Shown here: positions 33,986 through 46,932 of the stretch, in pieces
Layout of the letters: the number at the start of each line of letters is the position of its first letter
Numbering within the stretch: the first letter of the stretch is position 1
Assembly (NCBI GenBank): GCA_019009955.1
Contig: CM032228.1
Coordinates: 176,987,501 to 177,051,500, forward strand
Origin: Riptortus pedestris
Lineage: Eukaryota; Arthropoda; Insecta; Hemiptera; Alydidae
DNA: 64,000 nt
Reading direction: 5' to 3'
The notes under the pieces: generated by a model
Seen by the model: only the letters and a program-made list of their open reading frames with translations
Database searches by the model: none
Told to the model about the DNA's origin: nothing
Made by a program: the position numbers and the translations under genes

Positions 33986-35241
33986 GTAACCTCTGTCTGT
34001 ACATTGATTTTTTTCGCGAAATTTCAAAATAACTTTTCGTTTCACATGTCATAGACACTATAACTGCATTTTGTTTCTTTCGTGTATGTTTGTTTGCTTG
34101 TTTGTTTGTTTGTTACCTTTTCACGCATAAACGGCTAAACCGAATTTTATGAAACTTGGTATGTATATTACCACTAGCCCAACTTAGACTTTAGGCTATA
34201 TTAATATTCTCTAAGACGAACAGGAGTGGGGGTTATAAGGGAGGCCTGAAATTAAAAATAGCGATATTTCGTTTCCTATTGTTTTCTCGGCAAATATGCA
34301 CATAACAAAAGTTATTTATTTTATTATTTAGAGTAACTTTTGTTATGTACACTTTCGTCGTATACCTAAATATAAATGAGTTATACGCTAAAAATTATAG
34401 CGGGAATCATCAATTTTATTTGGCACAAAAGAATCTACCGAACTAAATAAAACTCGGTACGTGTATTAGGACTAAGGTCTTTATTATAACAAGCCATACC
34501 AACATTTCTAGGGACGGGCAGGAGTGGGGGTTGTAAGGGAGGCCAGAAAATAAATATAGCGATATTTCGTTTCCTATTGTTTTTTTGGCAAATATAATCA
34601 TAACAAAAGTTGTTTATTTTGTTATTTAGAGTAACTTTTGTTATATACACGTTTTTCGTATACCGAATTATAAACGAGATATACGCTAAAACCTATAGCG
34701 GAAGTGAACAATTTTATTTGGAACAAAAGACCCAACCAAAATAAATAAAACTCGGTATGTGTATTAGCACTAACGCTTTCATTATAACAAGCCATACCAT
34801 CATTTCTAGGGACGGGCAGGAGTGGGGGTTGTAAGGGATGCCTGAATTTAAAAATAGCGGTATTTCGTTTTCTATTCGTTTTTCGGCAAATATGAACATA
34901 ACAAAAGTTGTTTATTTTGTTATTTAGAGTTTCTTTTGTCATATTCATTTTTGCCTTTTAACAAAGTATAAACGAGATATACACTATAAACTAAAGCGGG
35001 AATAACTGAAATCTATGCATAATGCACAAGAGACGGGAAATATGACAATTTGGAGGACAGTGAAGACTTACATAAAAAAATAATTTTATTATTAACAAAT
35101 GCCAACAACGGGTATTAACCCTAAACACTGGGACGGGTAAATTTCAAAATATTTGCAAATTAAAGCCTTGCCAAAAAAAAAAAAACCATCACCATTCAGC
35201 CTCAAATCAATTCCCGGGCGAAGCCGGGTATCTGAGCTAGT
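33981..35241 (-). mobile_element. Family B repeat, right arm of a palindrome
   Basis: Mirror of the left arm: TAAAATTGTAACCTCTGTCT at the centre, a TTTG tract, three 298-bp units (GTTTCCTATT-type boxes at 34271, 34569 and 34867), and the outer end CCCGGGCGAAGCCGGGTATC, TGAGCTAGT followed by (TA)n. It lacks the 380-bp insert of the left arm. Confidence 0.8.
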
Positions 35242-35242
35242 A

Positions 35243-35244
35243 TA

Positions 35245-35307
<63 letters not shown>
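35243..35307. repeat. (TA)n microsatellite
   Basis: TA run outside the right arm of the palindrome. The left arm also adjoins TA repeats (about 31970-31988). Confidence 0.9.
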
Positions 35308-35309
<2 letters not shown>

Positions 35310-36485
35310 TAGTCAACTGGAAACAGTATTAACAATACATGTCAAGGAATAGCACATTTCTTTCTTTTTTTGGACAGTACTGAGGATTAGAGATTTTACA
35401 AAATCATATCAAATATATATAAATTACTCTTTTAATAGAAAATGGCCTCATTTTTGTCTGATAGATAGATTTGACATTTTATGAAATATTTGGAAATGTT
35501 TGTCAAGGCTACTTCAATTGCTTATTCCATTACTGGAAGCCCCTCAATACGAAATTTATTGAAATTGGTAGGCATAATTTCAATTTAATTTGTTTGTATT
35601 ACAAAATTCGAAGTAGGGCATCTTTTTCCATCGCATTATAAAATGTGTATTTGATTTACTGATACAATTTATTAAAAGTTAAATTGGCTAAGACTGGGAT
35701 TCAAGACTGAAAAGGCAGGAAACACTTTCCGCCCTTGAGAGGTCGAAAGGGAATAGAATTCTCTTAGTAAATTTCGTGACGGGTTCAATTTCCTGTCTCA
35801 AGATGAAGGAAGTTGGCTTCCATTCAGTTGCTTAAAATGAATTCGGAAACGTACTATCGGCTGAGAGTATATTTTATTCAACATTTTATCCTCAGACCCT
35901 TAATTTTCAATTGCAGATTGAGAACTTCTATGTGCTAAATTCCCGATAATTCGATTATATTAATTCATATGGTGACTAAACAAAAAAGAAATTCAACCAT
36001 TTAAGGAAAGAAAATTCCACTCCATTACTTAAATAATATTAACTTTACTGTACATATGAGGGTTCTCAGAGATTATGAAATGTTAATCTCATTTTCGTAA
36101 AAATTTTCAAAATATACAGTAGTTGCCTAATAATAATTTTAAGTAATTGATGCTCTTCTAAAGAAATTTTCCTACAGCTTCATGCCATTTATTTTAGTTA
36201 TAGTTCAAATAAAATGATATATAAGTGAAAGTCACAATAATAAAGTATTAAAGTAACAAATTTCATATGATGAAAAACAAAATAAAGAGGGTAGGTGATT
36301 CATAATTATTTAGAATAAATTAATTAGACAATACAATAGACATTATCTGCTTGAGGGTGTTCACATAATTAAAATAATTTAAGGCTATACCCAATACCTA
36401 TTAGAAATAGGGAAAATAATATTTATATACTTGAATGAAAACGATCCTATTATTTCAGAAGTAGACGACATAAAATAAATGTGTA
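35308..36485. other. No gene seen
   Basis: Unique AT-rich sequence. Confidence 0.4.
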
Positions 36486-36488
36486 AAC

Positions 36489-36663
36489 GTTATTTATTAA
36501 CGTCCACTTTGTACAATTAAGGTGTTATTTACAGGTTACCACCCTTTTCTACCTAGGGTAGGGCTAAGGATTTTATTTAATGAGTTGGTCACTATATAAA
36601 TTCCGCTTCCCATGGTGAGATTCGAACTCATAACTCTAGGTTTACCAAGAGAAAGATATGGCC
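36489..36663 (-). repeat. SINE family S, diverged
   Basis: Complement of tail and body (TATTTATTAACGTCCACTTT, ACAGGTTACCACCCTTTTCT, TTTTATTTAATGAGTTGGTC), with a B box read on minus as GAGTTCGAATCTCACC. The head is truncated. Confidence 0.8.
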
Positions 36664-38560
36664 AAGATGTATGGGTGTGCCTTCGATTACTTGAGTAACT
36701 ATGTCTTCTCAAACCAGGCGATCGAGATGGACAAATCCAGAAAACATAGGATCAAAATAAATTAGTTAAAAAAATTGTAAAAAGTCCCCTTTAGGATTCT
36801 TCTGGAAAGTCCGTGGCATGAACTGCAACTTAAGAAAAAATGAAACCCATATATAAAGAATTTATATATTTTCTTCAAAGAATTTATAATATGAAGTCAT
36901 ATTTCGTTGTAATAATCATTTGTCAGACCATGTTTGCATTTCACTGTTCATATTATTGCGTTCTTTTCTAATAGCCGAAATATATGCTTATTAATATCCT
37001 TACTTCAAACGTTTATTTTGATTTACATATTATAATAACGAAAATCATTAGAGCATTGTTAATAATGTTTATTATAAGTAGATGTGATCAAAAGGTAATG
37101 GTATTTTCCTTAGGTGGTGGCGTTAGATATTAGATACGAGAAATCAGTATTATTAGTAAAATTTATATACAAAATAACAGTAAACCTAGGTAGAAACCAC
37201 AAAGCCGCTGTTTAAACTAAGAATATAAGTTTACCTTAAATGAAAACACAATTATGCATTTGACTCATACCTACCTCTCCAACCCTGTTTTATTAAAATA
37301 ATATATTAAACTTACAAGGCACATTGGCTACTATGTCAAAATAATGAGCACATTTTCTTGTTCTCTTTCGGAAATGCACTTCATTCTATTTTGGATGAAA
37401 TACTCCACTAGTAAATATTAATATCTTTTATCTTTGGTATCTTGATCTCGAATTCAAAGATAAAATTTAGTTTGGAATCACTGAAATAAAAAGTGTTTTC
37501 AGTTTCCATAATGATCATGAGTACTATTCTCGTCATAATCAATATCTGGTTGGAGGATAATTAAATAGCTTTCTCTAAAAAGCTACTTGACAAAACTGCA
37601 AGAAAACATGGAAGCTAGTTAGCACTGGGTTTTAGCTATAATTATATATATACGGGATGTATTGTTTCTTATGTGGGCGCAACTGGAAGACATGTAGAGC
37701 GGTACCAATAAGGAACATTTAATTGAAATGAGTGGTTTCAATTAATTGGCCATGAGCATATGATTGAGAGTCAACTTTTGTGTAAGTGTACTTGCATATA
37801 AATTATATATACAAATACGTCTGTTATATTTACATATAACATATTTCTGCGAGGAACCCGGGATACAACTAGTTCACAAGTTCGTAACTAGCTGAATGTG
37901 AAGCCCAGCTGGCATACCTCCTAAATAGTATGTTTTTACACATAGTACTGGTATCCAAATTTATTATCCATTTTCAATCACTCGACATTAGGTGTCGCAT
38001 GTGGAGTTTTGGCAGAAGTCATTAACTGTAGTTAAGAGTTCAGGATATCTGGAACTGGCTTCTATTCTTTGAAATAAACGCCATACATTTTAATTTAATG
38101 TAAAATAAAGCCTGGTTCACCATATCTATCAACTGATGAGTCTGACTGAATTACTGAAAAAAAGGGTTAGCCAACCAAGTCATAGTAATAAATATAGATA
38201 TAGATAATGAAATAAGTAAAGAAGAGGAAGTTTTTGAGAGAGAAATGGAGTGTAGACGAACATTTAGAGGCAAGGAAGAAGGAGTGGATATTAAAATTTA
38301 TCTTCATTCCGGTGGACTCCATTTTAGAAAGGAGACATTTGGCTTAGATACATGGGCTATTCTCCAGAGAAGAAAACCAACTTTAAAAGAACTTATCTCT
38401 GCGCTAACACCTCTCAATTAACGCTCATTCTCACCCATTTACACTAACTTCAACTGTGGTTTTCAACAAGTCCCATGAATGCCTATCAAGTCATACAAAA
38501 TTACTCTAAGAGGTTGAGAAAGATAACAATGACACATGACCATATATATACACCATTTGT
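36664..38560. other. Mostly unique sequence, no supported gene
   Basis: No long frame or repeat was recognised over 1.9 kb. Confidence 0.4.
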
Positions 38561-38564
38561 TCAG

Positions 38565-38880
38565 GATTTCTCGTAAAGTAAAAATCCATTATATCTCGTA
38601 AATATTCATATTTTTTTTTAAATATGATCAACAGAGAGAGTAATGTTTTTTCCAAACTTTATCAAACTCGTATATATGTTTTTTATGCAAGGCTACTGCT
38701 GAAGGTCGTTGAAATCGGACCAGGGGTAGGGCGACATCAAAATATCTCTGTTATAACATAGATTGAAATAGAAAAGCACTCTCGGTGAAAATATCATTTT
38801 CAATGAAGATCCTTATATAAATTTTATCTCCAATATTAACCGAGATATTTACATTTTTTTCTAGTTTTCAGCCATGCACA
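38565..38880 (-). repeat. Degraded family A-related fragment
   Basis: Complement of the family A 3' half: GAAATCGGACCAGGGG, ATCAAAATATCTCTGTTATA, CCAATATTAACCGAGATATT. Both termini and the hairpin are lost. Probably an old copy or a relative. Confidence 0.5.
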
Positions 38881-39155
38881 CCAGCTTCCACTCATTAGCA
38901 AAGAGAAAAATAACAAAAAAAGGAAAAAAAAATAACTTTTTTAAAAAGGAAGGAGTCGTATGAAGCTGAAAATGAGATCTACATTGACGACCTTTATATG
39001 TCCACTCAATCCTGAATATGTGAATATATATATATACTCCGAACTTCAAAATAAGAGTTTCTACAATAAAATAGAAATATAAGTAAATACCTCTTTGTGT
39101 CATTTGGAACGCGTACATGAACTTAGGTACTAATTGAGTTGAGAAATGAGTGGAG

Positions 39156-39157
<2 letters not shown>

Positions 39158-39212
<55 letters not shown>
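39158..39212. repeat. (TA)n microsatellite
   Basis: TA run. The minus-strand Tyr-Ile frame across it (38861-39217) is an artefact of the repeat. Confidence 0.9.
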
Positions 39213-39219
<7 letters not shown>

Positions 39220-39800
39220 CACGCTATATAAAAACAAATTAAAACTCTCTAACAGCACTTGGATTTTGAGACATGAATGAAAAAAAAAAGTTATTTGGCG
39301 TAGCACACTGTCAACAGTCCCTAATTATTCGTTTTGATGGCTTGGAGAGAGAAGATTTGAGTTAATTAATAATCTTGTTGTGAAATATTTTAATAATGAC
39401 CGTTTTTTTTTATATAGGAATGGAAACTTTGATGGCAGAATGCCTTTGGTCCTTGCTATCAAATTATAATATACAGACTCCCAGTTTTAATATATGTTAA
39501 TGACGGTTCAGGAGTAGGCGGTGGAAGAGAACATTATTTGTTACTACGGTACTTGGTTTTATTGATACTTATAATCAAATGAAAGTGTCCATTTCAACCC
39601 AATAGTATTGGCTAACTCTAATTCAATCTAATCTAACTTTTTAAAAGTAGAAAACGTCATAGCTTCATTGATAACAGCTGTTAGCCTACCACATGTCACT
39701 TCCATGCATTTAGTACAAAATCTGGCTCTCTTGTAAAGTTTCTTATTCTCATTAGTTTTTCGGAATATTTGCTCCATCTATTTCTGAACAATTTGTATCA

Positions 39801-39805
<5 letters not shown>
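39213..39805. other. No gene seen
   Basis: Unique AT-rich sequence. Confidence 0.4.

Positions 39806-39875
<70 letters not shown>
39806..39875. repeat. Compound (CA)n(TA)n microsatellite
   Basis: About 40 bp of CA followed by about 28 bp of TA. Confidence 0.9.
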
Positions 39876-39881
<6 letters not shown>

Positions 39882-40950
39882 ATTGCATATACTTATTACC
39901 ATATAAATATTACCAACCAATATCAATGGCTCAATAGTACAGCATGACTTTATTTGTGTAGTTAAACATTCTTTTCAGTCACGTTTATTCCCAATTTAAC
40001 TATTTTTCATAATGTAAAACCTTTTTTTCTTATCTTGAATTTTAGCGAGAGTAATTGTTACTGGAGCGGAATATTTCATTCTCTGGACCACCGTAAAACT
40101 AATAAAAAAGTAATTTTTATTTTAGTCAGAAAGAAGTAATAAACACCAGCTTTGATTTTGAAGCCTGTTAGGTGAGCTCAAAACAAGGGCAATTACAAGG
40201 AGGTATGAGGAAAGGACACGGTTTTTATTTATTAAAGGAAAATGGAAACAATAAATTAAGTTTTCAAAATCATCAAGTACAGACAAATCAATATCGCAAA
40301 TATTCAACAGCCCTGCAGAAAATAATCAATCTAAATATTCTTATCCCTACAAGATATATATTGTTTTTAACTTTGTCCAAAATATAGGAAAATCGAACAG
40401 CAGGAGCGAAATTACTTCTTTGCGAAATGGTGTAATCATTTCGTGGACGTTGACATTCCCTATAAATTCAGTGTTAGCCCTCGAAACCTGGCATATTTGT
40501 TACTAAAGTGTATTGAAAGATTAAAATGTGGAATATCAAATAAGAGAAGAATTGGAAAAAAATAACGTCTTGTTTGCAATAGATAACGATGTTAACCCAT
40601 TCGATAAGAGAACACCAGAACCGAATTGAGGAATCGTGTTATACCAAAAGAAGGTAATCTTACTTCGAAAGTGTACTCTATGCCGAAATTAATATTTAAG
40701 AACCAGTGGGAATAGTCTTCATAGCAAGTACTGCAACTGTATAATGCTTTTAGACAAAAGGCCTTTTAGACATTTATACTGTATAAAAGTGTTTATTTCG
40801 TGTATTACATAACTTTCCATATACTCTTCTCAATTACTACTAAACAATTCATATAACTACATTCGTTTAACATCAAAGTATTAATTATAGTTATTATTTG
40901 GAATAGTTAGAATTTGTGTTCTGACGTTTATCGTCTTAGTCATAAGTGTG
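39876..40950. other. No supported gene
   Basis: Short overlapping frames on both strands at 40122-40387, no recognisable domain. Confidence 0.35.
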
Positions 40951-40952
40951 TT

Positions 40953-41105
40953 TTTATTTTATTTATTAACGCCCACGTTTTGGAACGTAGACTAATTGGG
41001 ACGAGTTATCTACTAGCTTACCACTCTTTTCTAGCCAGGGTGGGACTAATGATTTTATATAATGAATTCCGTCACCAAATAAATTCCTCTGGCCACGCGG
41101 GAATA
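40953..41105 (-). repeat. SINE family S, head truncated
   Basis: TTATTTATTAACGCCCACGT, GACGAGTTATCTACTAGCTT, TTTTCTAGCCAGGGTGGGAC and CGTCACCAAATAAATTCCTC match the complement of the SINE body. The tRNA-like part is missing after GGCCACGCGGGAA. Confidence 0.75.
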
Positions 41106-41225
41106 AAAGTGAGCTTTATTATAATTACTTAATCTGTCAAATTACGATCAAACTCTAAAATATTATAGCCTATAACATTTCACGCGTTTATGCGCTGTCT
41201 CTGATTTTCACGTTTTCGCCTCCAA

Positions 41226-41228
<3 letters not shown>

Positions 41229-41260
<32 letters not shown>
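41229..41260. repeat. Poly(A) tract
   Basis: About 31 consecutive A residues. Possible tail of an unrecognised retroposon on plus. Confidence 0.8.
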
Positions 41261-42155
41261 CATATACCAAAGATAAATAAAATGTTTCGTAGTTTCGCTG
41301 GAAATTGTATTTGAAAAAGCTCAAGGAAAAACAGCGCATATGGTACTATCGTAATCCGCTCGGAAAGGGAGGTCAAACGTCAAAACAGATCCCTCCCTTT
41401 GCTGACATCTGATTTTCTGCCCTGTAAGAATCACTGAATCGTACAAAAGACATAAAATACTCTGAATTTTAATTTTTTGTTTTAAAGTATTTACCCATGA
41501 ATAAATTATATTTTTTTCTTTGAAATTTATATTTTAATCTATACTTTATTTTTCTCATAATCTTTCCATACAATGCTTATCTTCTTTTCATTATTATTGG
41601 ACAAAAACATTTAGACATCTCATGACATATATGAGTTGTTGCTAATCAATACACTTAGCATTCATTCTGAATTCAGTAATATTTGGCGTATTTTCATCTC
41701 AAAAAATAAGGAAAATAGCATCCAGAATTAAGTTAATGGCCAAATTACTGGAACAAAAAATTTTATACAGACTTTCCCGATTAGCTGTTGTATCGCAATG
41801 AGCAAGTTAATAAATAACAATAAGCATCTACATATATAACTGGCTAAAACAGTATATGTTCCATATGTTAGAAATTATTAACTTCTCCCCTGAACATTTA
41901 AACAGAATAGCATAATAATATGCGGCACTGAAACTATGTTATATTAATGCTTCATATAGACTAAGGGAATGGACAGTATACCTTGTACATAATGTTCAAC
42001 CCCTAATTTGCCGAACCTCATGTACTACAGGAGTCCTAATATCGCCCTACTAACATCCCCTTAGTATTAACCCTGGGAATACTATTGCAAAGTCACGATA
42101 AATGCAATGCCAGTAACTAATCAAACACAGTTAAATAGCCTATTTCCAGGATTAA
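41261..42155. other. No gene seen
   Basis: Unique sequence. A 9-bp stem (AAAGGGAGG ... CCTCCCTTT, about 41365-41401) is the only local structure noted. Confidence 0.4.
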
Positions 42156-42158
42156 AAA

Positions 42159-42236
42159 GTCCATCACGCAGAGGCTGCGTAAATTATACAAATTTCGCAT
42201 GATGTGAAACGATATGCTAGTGATCTCAATTCACAA
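42159..42236 (+). mobile_element. Family A fragment (5' end only)
   Basis: GTCCATCACGCAGAGGCTGC and GTAAATTATACAAATTTCGC are a diverged family A start. After about 75 bp it gives way to a second, better-preserved start. Confidence 0.65.
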
Positions 42237-42238
42237 AA

Positions 42239-42970
42239 GTCCGTCAAGCAGGGGCTGCGTAAACTAAGCAGATTTCCCTCGTGAAGTTTAATAATAAATA
42301 AATATATATACTGCTAACACAACACCAACGTAAATAAATACAAACGGAAATAAGAAATGTTTCATCCAATTTCAATAACCTGCCCGTTCAATAACAATTC
42401 TGAAATATATCAGAATATAACACATTAATTTTATTGAGAACTATTTACTATATCTAGTACTGTAATTAATAATGTGTCAGAATAATTGTTATCTTAATCA
42501 ATAAAATTTTAGTAGTCAAAAACTTTAAGATGGGGGGGGGGAGTCACCAGGGCATATTTGCATGTATTTCCTATAATAAAGGTCTCTTGAATACAATTTT
42601 TGGTATTTAAACTTCCAATAATGTGATTTATTATGTAGCAGAGTATTGTTTACGTAACATGAGTAGAAGAGGCGGTTTGCTGAAAACTGAAAAATGCAAA
42701 TATCTCGGTTAATATTCAAGATAGAGAATACACGTATATAACAATATTTATAGTAAATTTAATTTGCAATAAGATTGGTTCTATACAATTTTTCGATCCG
42801 ATGCATAATAACAGAGATATTTGGAATTTTCAAAAATCCCCCCTCTAAACCCCCCCCCTCTCGTCCGATTTAAGCCATTAACGAACTTGATCTGTCTTTT
42901 TACATAAAACGGTTAAATATCGAGTTTCGTAACGATCAAACAAAAATTGCGACGGCTAGAGCGTTAACAG

Positions 42971-43023
<53 letters not shown>

Positions 43024-43150
43024 TATAATTTTGACCGGACCTCATTTTCGTCATCTCCTGGGTAGGATCGATGGACATTTGAAGAAATTTTTCGAAAATC
43101 TCGTCTTGAGTACGACCTCAATAGCTGATTTTCCTTAAGTGAAATCTGCT
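42239..43150 (+). mobile_element. Family A element, long form 2
   Basis: 5' end GTCCGTCAAGCAGGGGCTGC. A module specific to this form follows (CTATTTACTATATCTAGTAC; a G9 run at about 42533; TACGTAACATGAGTAGAAG). Then comes the usual 3' half with a mixed (TA)n(CA)n tract at 42975-43023 and the end TTCCTTAAGTGAAATCTGCT, where the hairpin has two mismatches. Confidence 0.85.
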
Positions 43151-43159
43151 AATATATTT

Positions 43160-44110
43160 TATATTTTTAAGTAAAAATGCGATGAGTTGCCATGGAGTTT
43201 ACTGAAGTCTGAATACAAGTAACTACGAATAACTCGTTTAATATTAGGACTACTAAACAAAACCATATGACATCAAATGTACAGAATCAATGTTTAACAA
43301 GATTGGCTCTATAAAATTTTCGATTAGGCTCAAAAGAAAGGATATATATTGAAATAAAAAACCCTCCCTCTAGTCCACTTCCTGTTTCTCGTACGATTTC
43401 AGTCATTAATTAAAATTATCTTTATTGTTGACTGAAAAAGTAAAATACGAGTATTGTACAGATCACATGATTTTTCAATCAAACCATAAAATCATAATTG
43501 ACGTCCTCACACTACGTATTTGCATGTAGCCCACTTAAAAAAGGCCGGTTTTGGAACGACAATATTTGGTCTTTATGATTGAACGAAGACGTTTCATTAT
43601 ACATTGGCTTATTGTTAACGTGGGATGACGAATGGCCACGGTTAACTGAAGGGTAAGAATTAAAAATGCAAGGACATTGCATTTGCAACAAGATTGATTC
43701 TATACACTATTTCGACCCGACTCACAATAACAGAGAAATTTTGACATTTGAAGATATTTTTCGAAAATGGCATTTTATGGGAAACCTGACACAAAACGTC
43801 CGTCATAAAGGGGTTGTGTAAACTTAGTAAATTTCCTAAGAGCTGGTGTAACACACTTCGAACTCATGTCACCACATATTTTTCTATGTTAAAACCAATG
43901 AGTTGAAGGTGGTTACTAAAGGCTGAAAACAAGTAACTTCGAATAACTCACTTAATAGTAGTTAAAATTTAAGATTTCACCTCTTGTCCAAGATTTTTTA
44001 ATTTGATCAACATCACATTCGATATTTAGCCGATTCATGAAAATGAGATGGTGTTAGGATATGGCTGAAATCGGGCATTGAGTGTGGGGTGTTTATAAGG
44101 GAGGATAACT
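43160..44110 (+). repeat. Old family A relatives, two degraded copies
   Basis: Blocks such as AACAAGATTGGCTCTATAAA, TTTCGACCCGACTCACAATA and ACGATTTCAGTCATTAA parallel the family A 3' half. CGTCCGTCATAAAGGGGTTG (about 43798) parallels its 5' end, and another body starts near 43900. Termini are too decayed to define. Confidence 0.5.
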
Positions 44111-44614
44111 GAAAAGAATCAGAAGAAAGATCTGAAGAAGGATATCGGTTAATAAAAGAATTGAAAAAATTTATACAATCAATGTTCTTGGAATTTTACT
44201 TTCTTATAACTATTCTTTTACATACTTTTCCCTGACTCACATATTAACCAAGTTAATTGTATTTTTTGGTTTCAGGCTTTTGTAAACCCCCACTCCTAGT
44301 AATCCAATTTTCACTAAAAGTATCCCAGTCACTGAAGATTTCAGGGGCATCTAATATTTTAATCTATTAGGCTTCTTACTGCGGAAGAAATAGAGAATAG
44401 ACGGTGAGATGAGATCATGAGCGTATCATTTTGCAGTACTTGGGAAATCTGCTCAGCTTAGACAGCACCTATGCGACAAAGGTTTGTATTTTTTCGTCCC
44501 TCCGTATCAAGCGACTCCGCAGAATGAAAAACTTAGAACAAAAAACATCTAACAAATATTCCTATCCCAAGTTGCATGGTTAATGGTAATATTGTTCCTA
44601 TTATTGGGCGCGCA

Positions 44615-44690
<76 letters not shown>

Positions 44691-45570
44691 TACAGATATG
44701 CGCGTGTGTGTGTAAACAAATAATTTTTTGACTACAGCACGATAACCAAGTTACCAACACCAATACGTAATTTATTTCTTAAAAGAATTGGTATTGTAAA
44801 ATTAGAATTGGTTGAAATAAGGGATTTTGGAGATGACGTGAGGCACCCATTATTCCACGTATGTGTTGTCGTATGCTCGAAGTGTTTATAGTCCTTCTCT
44901 CGACCCCTCAAACTAACAATCAGTTTTTACTAGGAATAAAACTCCGTCAAATGCATAAACTGGGAGCAACAGCAAAATTTTACTACCGCAAGCCATTTGA
45001 GCTTTTACAGCTGAACTGAATCTAAACTATCTTCTTTATGAAAAGAGATTTTGAGTCATTCACTAGACAAATCGTAAAAGGCAATAGTTCATGCATTTTA
45101 AATTGTGATAACTTAAAACAGATTTAATATGGAGAGACATAGCTTACTGGATCAAGACCATGAAATAAAACTCATTACCTTTCTGTCCTCCTTTTTTTTT
45201 TTATCCTTGGTGATTTACTAAATAAATAGTCTCCTACACAATTCATTTTTAATAAAAACAGTCTAGTTTTCAAGACTGAGAAAAAAATGTCGGAATTTGT
45301 AGTTATTTACCAATTTAATATGCAAATATGAATTAAATGAAAATGTATTTAACAGGGTTATTAAACTGACACAAAAAAAAAATCTTTTGCTAGATTTATT
45401 TTAATTACTTTTATGCAAAACGATCTAAAGATTATAAATAATAACAACTTCATATTTCAATGATATTGATAAAAGTTCATTGCCATAATCCATGGTAGTT
45501 CATGGATTAGACAAGTTTATTGAATTCATCCCATGGTTAATTATAAGTAAGGGAGGCTTTCCCAAAAAAA
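44111..45570. other. Mostly unique sequence with a (CA)n tract
   Basis: (CA)n at 44616-44683 produces a Cys-Val reading frame on minus that is not a gene. A short T11 run lies at about 45190. No supported gene. Confidence 0.45.
44616..44683. repeat. (CA)n microsatellite
   Basis: Uninterrupted CA dinucleotides followed by ATACATACAG. Confidence 0.92.
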
Positions 45571-45572
45571 AA

Positions 45573-46282
45573 GTCCGTCTCGCAGGGGCAAGGTAAACTA
45601 AGCAGATTTCCCGCGTGAAGTTTAACAATAGATAAATCTACATCCTGGACTCAACACCACCTTGAATATTAATTGTATTAATACAAACGATAAAAAGAAA
45701 CCTCTCGACAGAAAGCATCTGAAAAGTAAACAAACAGTTCTGCCAACTTCTTACCGGAAAGAAAAACAATTTCTGTAATATATCTGAATATAACGTATTA
45801 ATTTGATTGAAAACTATTTACTATATCTAGTACTGAAATTTATAATGAATCAGAATAATTATTATCTCAATCAATCAAATTTAAGTAGTCCAAAAACTTA
45901 AGAAGGAGGGAAGGGGGACTCACCAAAACATATTTGCGTGTATCTCGTATAATAAATGTCATTTGAAAACAATATTTGGCATTTAAGCTTTGAATGGTGT
46001 GGTTTATAACATAACCGAGTATTGTTTATGTAATATGAGTAGAAGTGGGGGTTTGCTGAAGGCTGAAAACTGAAAAATTCAAATATTTCGGATAATATTC
46101 AAGATGGTGAATAAATTTATATAACAATACTTCTAGTAAATGTAATTTGCTAAAAGATTGTTTTTATACATTTTTGCGATCCGACGTCCCTATAGCAACC
46201 GAGATATATCGAATTTTCCAATTTCTCCCCCGTTTGGTAACGATTAAACAATAATTGCGACCGCTAGAGCGGTAACAGACAA

Positions 46283-46321
<39 letters not shown>

Positions 46322-46444
46322 GTTTTGAACGAACTTCATTTTCGTCATCTCCTAGGTAGGATCGGTGGCCATTTGAAGAAAAATTTCGAAAATCGCGTCA
46401 TGAGTACGACTTCAATAGCTGATATCCCTTAAAGGAAATCTGCT
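45573..46444 (+). mobile_element. Family A element, long form 2, (CA)n core
   Basis: 5' end GTCCGTCTCGCAGGGGC, the module with CCGGAAAGAAAAACAATTTC and CTATTTACTATATCTAGTAC, then the 3' half with part of the CCCCTCTAAACCCC block deleted. The core is (CA)n (46285-46319) instead of (TA)n. End TATCCCTTAAAGGAAATCTGCT-like hairpin. Confidence 0.85.
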
Positions 46445-46932
46445 AAAAGTATATTTTAATAAAAAAATGATTACCTTAGATTGTGCCCTGAAAATTAAAA
46501 AATATTTTACGTAATATTGTTGCAACAAATTTATATTTGACTTAGTTTTATATAGATTTCTTGTTTTCACAAAATTTAGGCGACCTAAACATTTGAACGT
46601 GAGTGGCTATGTGTAAATTATTTATAAATACTTACATTGATAGTATTTAACTTGAAGCTGACGACGAAGAAAAAGTTCAACATGTACCATTTGAAGCCGG
46701 AGTTGTGAAAGGTAGTTCTTTGAGCTATGTCGTTGGCAACCACGCAATGCCGTCCATTCTAGTCTGGTGTTTGATGTAGGTATAACATTAAGATTGATGT
46801 AGACAACAGACATCTTACAAGTAACTGAAATCGGCCCATAAATGGTTATCAATTATTCCCTCTTGATAATTATTTAGGGCTGTAATAATAAGGGAATACA
46901 TTTCCTAAAATTGATTAATTATATCAAAAAAA
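46445..46932. other. No supported gene
   Basis: Spacer between two family A copies. A 76-codon minus frame (46622-46852) is not recognisable. Confidence 0.35.

Noticed and set aside
33836..34054. Tyr-Ile repeat peptides (also at 38861, 42936, 49314, 51335 and 62503) and a Cys-Val peptide at 44533
   Set aside because: They are translations of (TA)n and (CA)n microsatellites.
34435..34948. Related minus-strand peptides with similar wording (…NNKINNFCY…, …PPLLPVPRN…), also at 32317 and 62711
   Set aside because: They come from the 300-bp units of families B and C. Frames are not maintained between copies and there is no known domain.
41360..41405. Short stem AAAGGGAGG/CCTCCCTTT as a terminator or ncRNA
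   Set aside because: A single 9-bp stem with a 20-base loop is expected by chance in 64 kb and has no gene next to it.
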